64,000 bases of DNA from Balanoglossus misakiensis (Eukaryota > Hemichordata), in contig CM082585.2 of assembly GCA_040954595.2 (NCBI GenBank), forward strand, positions 2,108,001 through 2,172,000. Direction: 5' to 3'. Below, in pieces: positions 1-11,849 of this stretch. Every line of letters begins with the position of its first letter. Within the stretch, counting starts at the first letter, position 1. Both the position numbers and the translations under genes were made by a program. The notes under the pieces were generated by a model that saw only the letters and a program-made list of their open reading frames with translations, ran no database searches and was not told the DNA's origin.

Positions 1-3000
1 TGTTGTGATGCGCATAATACATAGATAGGCCTATGCGCATAAGAACGTTTTCCAGTAGACTCTGTAGATCGACGGATAGTTCTAAAATTTCCATGGTTGC
101 TTCCAAACAGCCTCGTTTATTTACCGAATTCTGTTGTGATGCGTAGAATACATACATATGCCTATGCGCATAAGAAATTTTACCACTAGACTCCGTAGAT
201 CGACGGATAGTTCTAAAATTTCCATGGTTGCTTCCAAACAAAGCATCGTTTGTTTACAAAATTCTGTTGTGATGCGCAGAACACATAGATAGGCCTATGC
301 GCATATGAACGTTTTCCACTATACTCTGTAGATCGACGGATAGTTCTAAAATTTCCATGGTTGCTTCCAAACAGCCTCGTTTATTTACAGAATTCTGTTG
401 TGAGACGCAGAACACATACATATGCCTATGCGCATAAGAAATTTTTCCACTAGACTCCGTAGATCGACGGATAGTTGTAAAATTTACATGGTTGCTTCCA
501 AATACAGCCTCGTTTATTTAGCGATTTCTGTTGTGATGCGCATAATACATAGATAGGCCTATGCGCATAAGAACGTTTTTCACTATACTCTGTAGATCGA
601 CGGATAGTTCTAAAATTTCCATGGTTGCTTCCAAACAGCCTCGTTTATTTACCGAATTCTGTTGTGAGGCGCAGAACACGTAATAGGCCTATGCGCATAA
701 GAGACTTTTCCACCAGACTCTGTAGATCGACGGATAGTTGTAAAATTTCCATGGTTGTTTCCAAACAGCCTCGTTTATTTACCGAATTCTGTTGTGATGC
801 GTAGAACACATACATATGCCTATGCGCATAAGAAATTTTTCCACTAGACTCCGTAGATCGACGGATAGTTCTAAAATTTCCATGGTTGCTTCCAAACAAA
901 GCATCGTTTGTTTACAAAATTCTGTTGTGATGCGCAGAACATATAGAGAGGCCTATGCGCATATGAACGTTTTCCACTAGACTCTGTATATCGACGGATA
1001 GTTCTAAAATTTCCATGGTTGCTTCCAAACACATCCTCGTTTGTTTACAAAATTCTGTTGTGATGCGCATAATACATAGATAGTCCTATGCGCATAAGAA
1101 CGTTTTCCACTAGACTCTGTAGATCGACGGATAGTTCTAAAATTTCCATGGTTGCTTCCAAACAGCCTCGTTTATTTACCGAATTCTCTTGTGAGGCGCA
1201 GAACACGTAATAGGCCTATGCGCATAAGAAACTTTTCCACCAGACTCTGTAGATCGACAGACAGTTGTAAAATTTCCATGGTTGTTTCCAAACAGCCTCG
1301 TTTATATACCGAATTCTGTTGTGATGCGTAGAACACATACATATGCCTATGCGCATAAGAAATTTTTCCACTAGACTCCGTAGATCGACGGATAGTTCTA
1401 AAATTTCCATGGTTGCTTCCAAACAAAGCATCGTTTGTATACAAAATTCTGTTGTGATGCGCAGAACAAATAGAGAGGCCTATGCGCATAAGAACGTTTT
1501 CCACTAGACTCTGTAGATCGACGGATAGTTCTAAAATTTCCATGGTTGCTTCCAAACACATCCTCGTTTGTTTACAAAATTCTGTTGTGATGCGCAGAAC
1601 ACATAGATAGGCCTATGCGCATAAGAACGTTTTCCACTAGACTCTGTAGATCGACGGATAGTTCTAAAATTTCCATGGTTGCTTCCAAACAGCCTCGTTT
1701 ATTTACCGAATTCTGTTGTGAGGCGCAGAACACGTAATAGGCCTATGCGCATCAGAAACTTTTCCACCAGACTCTGTAGATCGACGGATAGTTGTAAAAT
1801 TTCCATGGTTGTTTCCAAACAGCCTCGTTTATTTACCGAATTCTGTTGTGATGCGTAGAACACATACATATGCCTATGCGCATAAGAAATTTTTCCACTA
1901 GACTCCGTAGATCGACGGATAGTTCTAAAATTTCCATGGTTGCTTCCAAACAAAGCATCGTTTGTTTACAAAATTCTGTTGTGATGCGCAGAACACATAG
2001 AGAGGCCTATGCGCATAAGAACGTTTTCCACTAGACTCTGTATATCGACGGATAGTTCTAAAATTTCCATGGTTGCTTCCAAACACATCCTCGTTTGTTT
2101 ACAAAATTCTGTTGTGATGCGCATAATACATAGATAGGCCTATGCGCATAAGAACGTTTTCCACTAGACTCTGTAGATCGACGGATAGTTCTAAAATTTC
2201 CATGGTTGCTTCCAAACAGCCTCGTTTATTTACCGAATTCTGTTGTGAGGCGCAGAACACGTAATAGGCCTATGCGCATAAGAAACTTTTCCACCAGACT
2301 CTGTAGATCGACGGACAGTTGTAAAATTTCCATGGTTGTTTCCAAACAGCCTCGTTTATTTACCGAATTATGTTGTGATGCGTAGAACACATACATATGC
2401 CTATGCGCATAAGAAATTTTTCCACTAGACTCCGTAGATCGACGGATAGTTCTAAAATTTCCATGGTTGCTTCCAAACAAAGCATCGTTTGTTTACAAAA
2501 TTCTGTTGTGATGCGCAGAACACATAGAGAGGCCTATGCGCATAAGAACGTTTTCCACTAGACTCTGTATATCGACGGATAGTTCTAAAATTTCCATGGT
2601 TGCTTCCAAACACATCCTCGTTTGTTTACAAAATTCTGTTGTGATGCGCAGAACACATAGATAGGCCTATGCGCATTGGAAATGTTTCCACTAGACTCCG
2701 TAGATCGACGGATAGTTCTAAAATTTCCATGGTTGCTTCCAAACACATCCTCGTTTGTTTACAAAATTCTGTTGTGATGCGCAGAACACATAGATAGGCC
2801 TATGCGCATTGGAAAGTTTTCCACTAGACTCCGTAGATCGACGGATAGTTCTAAAATTTCCATGGTTGCTTCCAAACAGCCTCGTTTATTTACCGAATTC
2901 TGTTGTGAGGCGCAGAACACGTAATAGGCCTATGCGCATAAGAAACTTTTCCACCAGACTCTGTAGATCGACGGACAGTTGTAAAATGTCCATGGTTGTT

Positions 3001-4988
3001 TCCAAACAGCCTCGTTTATTTACAGAATTATGTTGTGATGCGTAGAACACATACATATGCCTATGCGCATAAGAAATTTTTCCACTAGACTCCGTAGATC
3101 GACGGATAGTTCTAAAATTTCCATGGTTGCTTCCAAACAAAGCATCGTTTGTTTACAAAATTCTGTTGTGATGCGCAGAACACATAGAGAGGCCTATGCG
3201 CATAAGAACGTTTTCCACTAGACTCTGTATATCGACGGATAGTTCTAAAATTTCCATGGTTGCTTCCAAACACATCCTCGTTTGTTTACAAAATTCTGTT
3301 GTGATGCGCATAATACATAGATAGGCCTATGCGCATAAGAACGTTTTCCACTAGACTCTGTAGATCGACGGATAGATCTAAAATTTCCATGGTTGCTTCC
3401 AAACAGCCTCGTTTATTTACCGATTTCTGTTGTGAGGCGCAGAACACGTAATAGGCCTATAAGCATAAGAAACTTTTCCACCAGACTCTGTAGATCGACG
3501 GACAGTTGTAAAATTTCCATGGTTGTTTCCAAACAGCCTCGTTTATTTACCGAATTATGTTGTGATGCGTAGAACACATACATATGCCTATGCGCATAAG
3601 AAATTTTTCCACTAGACTCCGTAGATCGACGGATAGTTCTAAAATTTCCATGGTTGCTTCCAAACAAAGCATCGTTTGTTTACAAAATTCTGTTGTGATG
3701 CGCAGAACACATAGAGAGGCCTATGCGCATAAGAACGTTTTCCACTAGACTCTGTATATCGACGGATAGTTCTAAAATTTCCATGGTTGCTTCCAAACAC
3801 ATCCTCGTTTGTTTACAAAATTCTGTTGTGATGCGCAGAACACATAGAGAGGCCTATGCGCATTGGAAATGTTTCCACTAGACTCCGTAGATCGACGGAT
3901 AGTTCTAAAATTTCCATGGTTGCTTCCAAACACATCCTCGTTTGTTTACAAAATTCTGTTGTGATGCGCAGAACACATAGATAGGCCTATGCGCATTGGA
4001 AAGTTTTCCACTAGACTCCGTAGATCGACGGATAGTTCTAAAATTTCCATGGTTGCTTCCAAACAGCCTCGTTTATTTACCGAATTCTGTTGTGAGGCGC
4101 AGAACACGTAATAGGCCTATGCGCATAAGAAACTTTTCCACCAGACTCTGTAGATCGACGGACAGTTGTAAAATGTCCATGGTTGTTTCCAAACAGCCTC
4201 GTTTATTTAGAGAATTATGTTGTGATGCGTAGAACACATACATATGCCTATGCGCATAAGAAATTTTTCCACTAGACTCCGTAGATCGACGGATAGTTCT
4301 AAAATTTCCATGGTTGCTTCCAAACAAAGCATCGTGTGTTTACAAAATTCTGTTGTGATGCGCAGAACACATAGAGAGGCCTATGCGCATAAGAACGTTT
4401 TCCACTAGACTCTGTATATCGACGGATAGTTCTAAAATTTCCATGGTTGCTTCCAAACACATCCTCGTTTGTTTACAAAATTCTGTTGTGATGCGCAGAA
4501 CACATAGATAGGCCTATGCGCATTGGAAAGTTTTCCACTAGACTCCGTAGATCGACGGATAGTTCTAAAATTTCCATGGTTGCTTCCAAACACATCCTCG
4601 TTTGTTTACAAAAATCTGTTGTGATGCGCAGAACACATAGATAGGCCTATGCGCATATGAACGTTTTCCACTAGACTCTGTATATCGACGGATAGTTCTA
4701 AAATTTCCATGGTTGCTTCCAAACACATCCTCGTTTGTTTACAAAATTCTGTTGTGATGCGCAGAACACATAGATAGGCCTATGCGCATTGGAAAGTTTT
4801 CCACTAGACTCCGTAGATCGACGGATAGTTCTAAAATTTCCATGGTTGCTTCCAAACACATCCTCGTTTGTTTACAAAAATCTTTTGTGATGCGCAGAAC
4901 ACATTGATAGGCCTATGCGCATATGAACGTTTTCCACTATACTCTGTAGATCGACGGATAGTTCTAAAATTTCCGTGGTTGCTTCCAG
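1..4988. repeat. 132-bp satellite I with higher-order repeats
   Basis: Tandem monomers of about 132 bp fill the whole stretch and run off the left edge. Each carries the overlapping palindromes taggccta and tatgcgcata, the block gtagatcgacggatag, and ccatgg. Monomer variants (gcctcgtttattta, catcctcgtttgttta, aagcatcgtttgttta; dgcgcataag versus cgcattggaa) recur in a fixed order. The same variant returns at 645, 1172, 1699, 2226, 2886, 3413 and 4073, giving higher-order periods of 527 bp (four monomers) and 660 bp (five monomers). Short ORFs on both strands repeat with the same period and are by-products. The array ends at about 4988, where the sequence changes abruptly to unique AT-rich DNA. 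A centromeric or heterochromatic role is possible but is not shown here. Confidence 0.95.
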
Positions 4989-6787
4989 TCTAATTAATTC
5001 AGATAAAAAGAATTGACACATTATGATGTAAATATTTATAAAAGTAGTAATAATGTAAGAGATAACCATAATTCAAAATTCATTAAATTCTAATGTAATT
5101 TTAAAGTTTTGTTTTAAATTTTTCATGAAAAAAATAAGCATATCAAGTGACATGTTTAATAGTGAAAAAAACCTGAATGTCACAAAATCAACAATCATCT
5201 AAAGAAATTAACACTGATTCCTCTTTTCCATCACACTGTATCAAAAACTCCTACCAAAAGTACAGTATTATTTAAACCACAAATAAGAAAAATCTCCTTA
5301 TTATGACTTGTCAGATTATTAGGTGACAGACAGGAGTTGGCAGATGCTGGAGGCCGGGAGAAAATCATCCTATCTTATCTGCTCCAGATCGCTTTGAATA
5401 TTCTCCTAATCCTGATGTACATGTATCAGATCAATCTTGTATGTTACTAATTGAACAATTTGTTCTTCGGTATAACAGAACCAGTTGAATACTCAAAGTC
5501 ATGCAAAGGGTAAGACAATATCTCTTCTCCAGAAAGTCAAGGGTTCTTGAGAATATTCCTTCTACACAGGCAGCTCTAAAAGAACATGTGCTATGAGAAA
5601 CCTAGCAAAGCTATATCAAACCAACAGAATCCCATTGGAAATCAAGTTGGAAAACTCTTAGTCAAGCCCAAGAAAAGAGTCAACCTCAGGAAATCAGTTG
5701 TAAAAAGTAATGCACATGTTCCTGTAGGTGCTTTAGGTCTAGTCTGACAGCAGTGCTCTTTGTTACTGTAAAGGAGAATGTCATCAAGATTGATCTGATA
5801 CATGTACATCACAATTAGGATAATATACAGAGGAATGTATGGAAGCAAGTATGTTTTACAACCCATATTCCTGTTTCTGAGTGTTACAATTGACCAAAAA
5901 GTGCCAATAATGGGAGAGAAGTGTGAATGTCAGTTTCTGGCCGCTATTTTGGGATCCATATTGGAAAATGTCCGCCATGGGTCAATGAATAATTGTACCA
6001 AATTTCATGCTTTTAACCCAAAGTGCACGATTTTAAAGTTTGATATCTGTTTCTGGTCACTAGAGGGCTGTGTCATTTTAGATCCATATCAGAAAATGGC
6101 CGCCATAAGTGTACCAAGTTTCATGCTTTTAACCCAAATTGCACGATTTTTGGGTTAACTGCCCCACTACAAGGAGAAGTGCAGACTGAAATGCAGTGAT
6201 TGTCAATGTTGTAAATGTATGTGTTGTTGTTGTTTGTTAAAATGTCAGGTTTTTGTAGAATTGATGTTTAACAACTTAGCTACTTTGCATGTCAAGCAAG
6301 GAGTACACTCAGTCATGTGTAGTATGGTAGTTTAAGCTTAGCTTCATTGAGATGTCATGTCTGGAGAACATTCACTGAGTTTGAATATTTGCTTGTAGTT
6401 TTTAGTCATCCAAGAACTTAGTCTGAGGTTGCCAACCTGTCTATCAGATGTGAAGTTAATACCTTAAATAATTACAATGACATTGTTCATTTCTCCTGTA
6501 TATGTAAAAATCACATGTAATTTATTCAAAAGCTGACTACAAATCACATAGCACAATGCTCATTCAAAACAAGATATAATTTTTAAGTTTTAAGTTATAA
6601 GGTTTATTTAGTAGAGCATGTTTTGTACATTACATTATATTTCCAGTTTTGATTGGAAAAACTGCATGAAAATACGTGTTCACCGAGTTGCAATGACAGT
6701 ATTACAGTACATCCATATCATTCCTAATTTTATGTGAGAAAACACTGTTGTTGGTATAAGTCAGAAACTGACATGAAACTGAATACA
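4989..6787. other. AT-rich intergenic DNA with short repeats
   Basis: I see no convincing gene. The stretch holds a 26-bp perfect inverted repeat (5414-5439 and 5785-5810) and a pair of related ~100-bp segments (about 5936-6035 and 6051-6155). Each of the two segments contains the phrase tcatgcttttaaccca followed by tgcacgatttt. They look like an old dispersed repeat. The 118-codon ORF at 5802-6158 lies across these repeats and is not supported as a gene. Confidence 0.6.
5414..5810. repeat. Inverted repeat, 26-bp perfect arms
   Basis: The 26 bases at 5414-5439 recur as their exact reverse complement at 5785-5810. Similarity fades outward (cctaat and attagg lie just outside the arms). The ~345-bp interior has no coding signal. 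It could be the ends of a small fold-back or MITE-type element, but no target-site duplication is evident. Confidence 0.55.
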
Positions 6788-8295
6788 TATAACTCTTCTT
6801 TTTTTTTTTTTTTTTTTTTTTTTTTCATTTCAAAAATACAGGACAAAAACAAAAAAGTCGACAAAGACAAGAAAAAGAAAGAAACCACAAAAAGAACACT
6901 AATAAACGAACAAGTTGACAAAAGCTCCCCATTTTTCTAGATGTATCCCCTGTCTATCATTTGTAGTGGCTACATTATCTTCTATTTTATAAATAGATTT
7001 CACATATGATTTAAACTGAAGCATGTTTGGCAAAACATTCGGCACTTTACATTTAAAAATATAAGAACGTCCAATCAAAAGAATGAAATTTGCAAGTTGA
7101 CTACCCCCCTCATCTATATTACCCAGAATACAGTACATTGCACTTAACCTTAGTGTATTAAGTGTAACAGTAAAAAAACACTCTTTCACTGAAATCCAAA
7201 ACCGACTAGTATAAATTCAATCCCAAAAAAGATGGTAATAATCCTCTACAACATCTTTACAAAAAATACAAAGTGGGGAGTCAATTATTCGCCATTTGTA
7301 AAGCATGCGGTTTGAAGGCAAGATCTTCATTATTAGTTTGTACTGAAAATTCCAAAGCTTAATATCATTTGTTAATTTGAAAGGAAGCGAAAACACAGTT
7401 TTTAAGGAAAATACTTCATCAAATACATCGTACCAATAACGTATTATGTGTGGAGAAAGCTCCTGTGGTGTTTGTAAATTCAGAACAAAAGTGTACATCT
7501 CTCTATTGAGTTTTTTACCAGACAAACAATTGGGATTTCGAAAATTAGGCTTACATACCAGTAGTTTGGATGAGTGTGAATTATGTACAATATTTTTCCA
7601 ATCAAGTGGTATTGCACATAATAACTGAAATTGTGTACAAATATTACCATATATTGTAGTAAACTGCTCATAATTATAAAACTTACAATTAGCATCGATA
7701 AGATCATTAATAAAAATAACACCATTCCTTGAAAAGTTATTCCACAATATTGGCTTATCACTAATTCGTATCTCAGAATTATTGCAAATTAGTTCTTGGC
7801 ATACATCGTCTTTATCAGATACTGTAGTGGTATTATACTGCAGCCATGCTGAATAAATTTGTCTTAAGAAAACAGAATTAATGGGGTTCAAAATATGAAA
7901 ATCATCTTTTTTTAAATTGGCATAATACACTTGGGGCCCACCAAAACTGGAAAGAACAAATTTATACCATTTACTACAAAATAAACTATTGTTTCACATG
8001 ATCCTCAAAAACCAGGCTGTCTTTAGCGTCAAATTAAAGGCAGGCAAATTTGTCAAATTGAGACCCCCATTTACATATTAATTGTAGATGGTATTCCTCT
8101 TAATCTTGTCTCGCTTACCACCCCACAAAAAATTGAAAACTAAAAACTGAAGTTTCATACTTTTTAAAGAAGTCATTACCAGGAGATGGTAGAGACATGA
8201 AAAGATGAGTAAACTGTGAATTGACCAAGGATTTTATAATTGTTACTTTCCCATAAAAAGTGAGCCCCCTACCGTGCCATGTATAACTCTTCTTT
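6788..8295 (-). mobile_element. 5'-truncated L1/Tx1-like LINE with 14-bp TSD
   Basis: A LINE 3' end lies on the minus strand. A run of about 27 T at 6799-6825 is its poly(A) tail, followed inward by the ORF2 C-terminal region. The 14 bases tataactcttcttt occur at 6788-6801 and again at 8282-8295, which is a clean target-site duplication at both ends of the insertion. Only about 1.48 kb of the element is present, so the endonuclease and RT palm are missing. 5' truncation during target-primed reverse transcription is the usual cause. Confidence 0.88.
6899..8290 (-). pseudogene. LINE ORF2 C-terminal region, disabled
   Basis: The best block is 7217-7930 (237 codons). It ends in a pattern typical of L1/Tx1-like ORF2 proteins: a WNFQYKLIMKILPSN-like segment, then CIFC, then HLFWD. 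The next codon, where the family has the last Cys of the CxxC..H..C knuckle, is TGA. The same frame then continues 6899-7189 through a NFILLIGRSYIFKCK-like tail. Upstream (about 7935-8290) further family motifs are readable only with a frameshift and stops: WHGRGLTFYGK, then GGLNLTNLPAFN. The protein was the LINE reverse transcriptase/endonuclease, and this copy cannot make it. Confidence 0.85.
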
Positions 8296-8499
8296 ACACT
8301 AGTAATTTCTCACAATATTATAATGTGACTCTACCATTGTTATTTGTATTTGATGTACCTGTTCCCAATTGTGAAAAAATAACACTTAGTATACAGTAAA
8401 TATGAACAAGTTGTTTGGTTTATAGGGAGGAACCAAGTTCGATTTCCTCAAAAAGGCAAAGAAGCCAATTAAAACAGCGCACCAAACTGTTAAATGAAA
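8296..8499. other. Spacer between LINE and Ngaro-like remnant
   Basis: This is about 200 bp of AT-rich sequence between the right LINE target-site duplication and the truncated recombinase. I see no gene or repeat in it. Confidence 0.5.
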
Positions 8500-8512
8500 C
8501 TTGTTGGAAAGA

Positions 8513-8900
8513 TCAATAATAGTTGCCAATTTCCTCCAACATGGGAACTGTCAAAGGCAACTTCTGAGAAGGTGTGTGGACACTGCTTTTTCTGATGCCT
8601 GTGAGCGCCAATTTGAAACCCAGGCATTCGAAAGGTTTCAGGCTGTGGCCGGTCAGTATATGAAGTGTCTTGACACCCGCAATATAATTGGTAACGGATG
8701 CAGGACTACTAAACGACCTGCTAAGAAACTGGGCATAAAGCGCCAAAACCGTGGACGTTGTAGGCACCGCTTACAAACCGTAGTGAAGTGCAAAACTTAT
8801 ATAGGAGCGGAACTGAATATTCAGGTTCCTGAGCGTACCGGGACGAAAGGCTGCTAGCCGGGAGTTCTTGACCTCTTGTCTTAATAACTCCAGATCTTGC
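8513..8900 (-). pseudogene. Tyrosine recombinase N-terminal remnant
   Basis: The minus strand reads LRNLN.QFRSYI.FA, then a stop, then VPTTSTVLALYAQFLSRSF and VTNYIAGVKTLHILTG. This matches the N-terminal SAM-like domain seen in the intact recombinase of the array. The catalytic domain (Arg, HxxR, Tyr) is absent because the element is truncated at about 8500. An in-frame stop also lies near 8785. Confidence 0.75.
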
Positions 8901-8976
8901 TGCACAGCTGCAAATAAATTAAAATAAGACGTTTAGTGAAAACAATGCTTCTGAAGGACGAGTTTCTTCAAGAAGT

Positions 8977-10492
8977 TTATCTCCTGTGAGTGAGGCAAAG
9001 GTGTCGCGGTACTTGCGGTCCAAATGCCAGCGTGACAAGCAATCGGCAATGCTGTTCTGAGCGCCAGGAAGATAGGCGCGCTTTCAGCTCGAACTGATGT
9101 GTCGCTGCAATAAACCAAAGTTCGCGCGCGGCTGACATGAGAAAGGGGTCGCGACCGCGGCCGGTGTTAAGAACCTGTACCATGCTGCTGTTGTCGCTGA
9201 TGACTAGAATGCGCAGGCCTGTCCATTTGTCACCCCAAAGTCTGGCCGCCACTACGATGGTGAGCATGTCAAGGCAATGGATAGGCTGTTGCTGCTGCAA
9301 GACAAAATCTGGGAATGGGGCATGGAAATACTGTGAGGCTGAGATTCCACCACATCCTGAAAGGCAAGCATCTGTACAAATAACGCTGTTAGGTGTGGAC
9401 CAGACCAGTTCCGGAATAATCGAAACGCCGTTATATTGCCTAAGAAAAGAGATCCACCAACTGATATCTTTCTGGAACTGCACGTTTAAGTAAATGTGAT
9501 GCCGCGCTGACTGGACAGAACGTAGCGTGTCAAGCATGCGGCTAATAAAAAGACGGCCTGCACGAACACAGCTAGAGACAAATGAAAGCTTGCCGATAAG
9601 GACCTGCAACTGACGTCTAGTGGCATTTTTCCTGCCTGAACAATGAGCAAGAAGCTCTGAAAGCTCAGTGAGCCTGTCCTCTGTGACTAAAAACGAGAGA
9701 CAAGTTGTGGGGGTTACAGCTTGACCAAAGGCTTCCTGTAGACCTAATTCAGAGAGAAGAGACCGCAAAGCTAAAAAGGCGGACTGGGCCCGTATAGGGG
9801 TGTCTGCGCCGCAAAAGTCATCCAAAATAATTGACTGCGCGAAAACCCAGATTATGGTACATGGCAATCACGGTGTTCGTGGTGGCCTGACATGCAAGCG
9901 CCGCGGAGCGCAACCCAAATGGCAAACGGAGATCAATAAAGAGCGAATCTCGCCATGTATAACCCAACAGGTGAAAGTCGTGGGGATCCACTGGCAATTG
10001 TCTGTAAGCCCTACTCAAGTCTAGTTTAAACAAGAGACAACCGGGACCCAAATCTCTGATAATCGCGACCAGCGTGTCAATATTGGGGTAGCGGAGCTGG
10101 AAAGGCTGCTGCAGGAAGGTCAATGCTGAAAAACCTGCATTGACAGAACTAGAGATGGGAAAACTGAGATCCATTATAATACGCCTATACGGAGACCCCT
10201 TCTTCGGGACTGAGGAGAGCGGGGAAGTAGCCACTGGCATAGTATGTGGGTTAGATGCGAATGGTCCAGCGGTGGCCTTTAGACTAACTTCAGTGCTAAC
10301 GAAGGCATCAACATGGTGAGCAAATTGCAAGGCGGATCTATGGTTGCGCCTGCTAGCAAGTGGCAAGCAATTACCAGTGAAATTGATGGGCCAACCAAAT
10401 TCAAGAAAGTCAACTATAATTCCGCTGTGCCTGTCAGGAAGTCTGGCTCGCCATGCTGGAATGTTTAGTGCAATGGGAACAGGGATACGCAC
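8977..10492 (-). pseudogene. RT-RNase H of Ngaro-like family 2, frameshifted
   Basis: The RT half is read from 10492 to 9818 with the fingers/palm motifs FKLDLSRAYRQLPVD and LPFGLRSAALACQ. The frame then breaks exactly in the catalytic motif: one extra T (minus strand, near 9826-9832) turns NYLDD into NYFG-stop, and DDFCGAD resumes in the next frame. The rest (9867-8977) includes QVLIGKLSFVSSCVRAGRLF, RNase H motifs CTDACLSGCGG and ISDNSSMVQVLNTGRGRD, and a second frameshift near the last RNase H Asp. It is enzymatically dead. Confidence 0.88.
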
Positions 10493-10978
10493 TCCGGCAA
10501 AGTTTGGTTTTCCGGAAGTGAAAACTGTCCTGTGCGCTTGTAGGACCTACTCGTGTGAAACTGGCGAACATGGGGGCCAATCAGTCGTGTGTGGGGGGAC
10601 CCAGGCCGGAATAACTGGAAGAAGTGGAGTGTCAACAACGGTGGGTACTAAAAATTCCTGGTACTGGAAGGTCTTGGTACCTGATATAGCCTTTGCTAGA
10701 ACATGATGCGAGAGGGCACAGTCGAAAAGTACAGAAATGTGGCAATACAAATTGTGAGCATCAAAAGCTACACCATTTACAAAGTTTGAAAGGTCAGGTG
10801 AAAAACCTACATAACAAAAAGGCTGATCAGCTATACTGTTACATGAGCCAGATTCTGCTACATCTTGGAAAATCCCCTCTCCCCCTGGTGCTGCAGGCCA
10901 TTCCCTGGGTTTTTTTGGTGTTTCGTCCCTGAATTCTTTATCGTTAAAGGGGCAATCTGTGGAAGCATGCCGTGTTTC

Positions 10979-11458
10979 CTAATGCCTAAAGCGCAAACAG
11001 GCGGAGCAGACATGCTTTTCCAATTTGCCCTCCACTACATGATCAGAGATTTGGCTACATTTGTGATCTTGAAAGGCAGAGCAATAGCGAGAGTGACGGT
11101 TTTTCTTAGCGCTAGGCTTAACTGGTTGATCCACACTAATTTGGGGAGGGTTTCTGACGAATCTGGTATGCAGGTTGTCAAAATCGTCGCCCCACACCAA
11201 CAACCCCTGCTCAAGGTATTGTAAAATAATTATTGAGTGGTATTTACGGACCCTCTCCCAAGAATACAACTGAGCGTCAGTGACAATGTTTTGCAAGTTT
11301 GCTAAACGATTGACAGTGGAAGCATTATCTAAACTCATCCCTAATATGATGTCACATGAATCCTTCAAATCTTCTTTGGCACTACACTTCACCAAACCAG
11401 AAAACTGACATTTTTGATGTCCTGTACTATAGGGTGCACTCACTGGCAAAGCCTTCAA
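10979..11458 (-). pseudogene. gag-like fragment with Cys/His motif
   Basis: This 159-codon stretch includes a segment (VTDAQLYSWERVRKYHSIII) followed by CSAFQDHKCSQ, then H, then HVCSAC. That pattern resembles the Cys/His nucleic-acid-binding motif at the end of DIRS/Ngaro gag. It lies upstream of the RT in the expected order. The start and the linker to the RT (10493-10978) are broken into several frames, so it is a remnant. Confidence 0.65.
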
Positions 11459-11849
11459 TATGTTGAAGTTGGCCAGTAAGGTAGATATATAGATAGATTC
11501 AGTTCACCCGATACCAGCTGTGGTAAAGTCAATTCATCATAAGTAATTGCCTCTGGTTTGTGCGGGTTGGGGTCTCGGATTTATTTGTGTGGCCATGGTA
11601 TGTACATGAGAACCCTGTCTGTTGGTTTCCTCTTGGCGCCACTTTTTATTCTTTTACCTTTTGTCCTGGCGGTAGTCGATGGCTGGAGAAGCCTGTTCCT
11701 CGTCCTCGTGCGCGGAGCGTTCCGTTTCTCTACCTGTTTCTTCCCGTCGCCATGTCTGCTGTCTGCATCGTCGCTGGAGAAGTAGTATGTGCATGTGTAT
11801 GTGTGCGATGTTCGCGATGTTCGTGTATTTCTTTCAACAAACTCCGAAA
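11459..11849. other. Unassigned DNA between two retrotransposon remnants
   Basis: No recognisable gene. Overlapping ORFs on both strands (11558-11868) are Arg/Ser-rich and mutually exclusive, and none has a motif I recognise. This may include decayed 3' or LTR sequence of the Ty3/gypsy remnant that follows, but I could not find a repeated LTR. Confidence 0.45.

Larger units (their letters stand above)
8500..11458 (-). mobile_element. Decayed Ngaro/DIRS-like retrotransposon, family 2
   Basis: On the minus strand the order is gag-like, RT, RNase H and then the N-terminal part of a tyrosine recombinase. This is the same order as in the intact array at 40991-56899, but the sequence is clearly divergent (for example FKLDLSRAYRQLPVDPHDF against FKRDLSRAYRQIPVDPADY). 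It is cut off inside the recombinase near 8500, so no 3' terminal repeats remain, and the 5' end beyond the gag fragment at 11458 is not recognisable. Several frameshifts make it non-autonomous. It is an older, different subfamily and not a copy of the array. Confidence 0.85.

Noticed and set aside
645-4330. Periodic 78-84-codon ORFs in the first satellite
   Set aside because: They recur with the 527/660-bp higher-order period, occur on both strands and change with monomer variants. They are by-products of the satellite.
1-4988. Possible CRISPR-like array
   Set aside because: The repeats are contiguous 132-bp monomers with no unique spacers, and the rest of the window is clearly eukaryotic.
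5802-6158. 118-codon plus-strand ORF
   Set aside because: It spans two related repeat segments and overlaps the arm of an inverted repeat. No family motif is visible.
6730-6940. Short ORFs with poly-Lys or poly-Phe
   Set aside because: They read through the LINE poly(A) tail.
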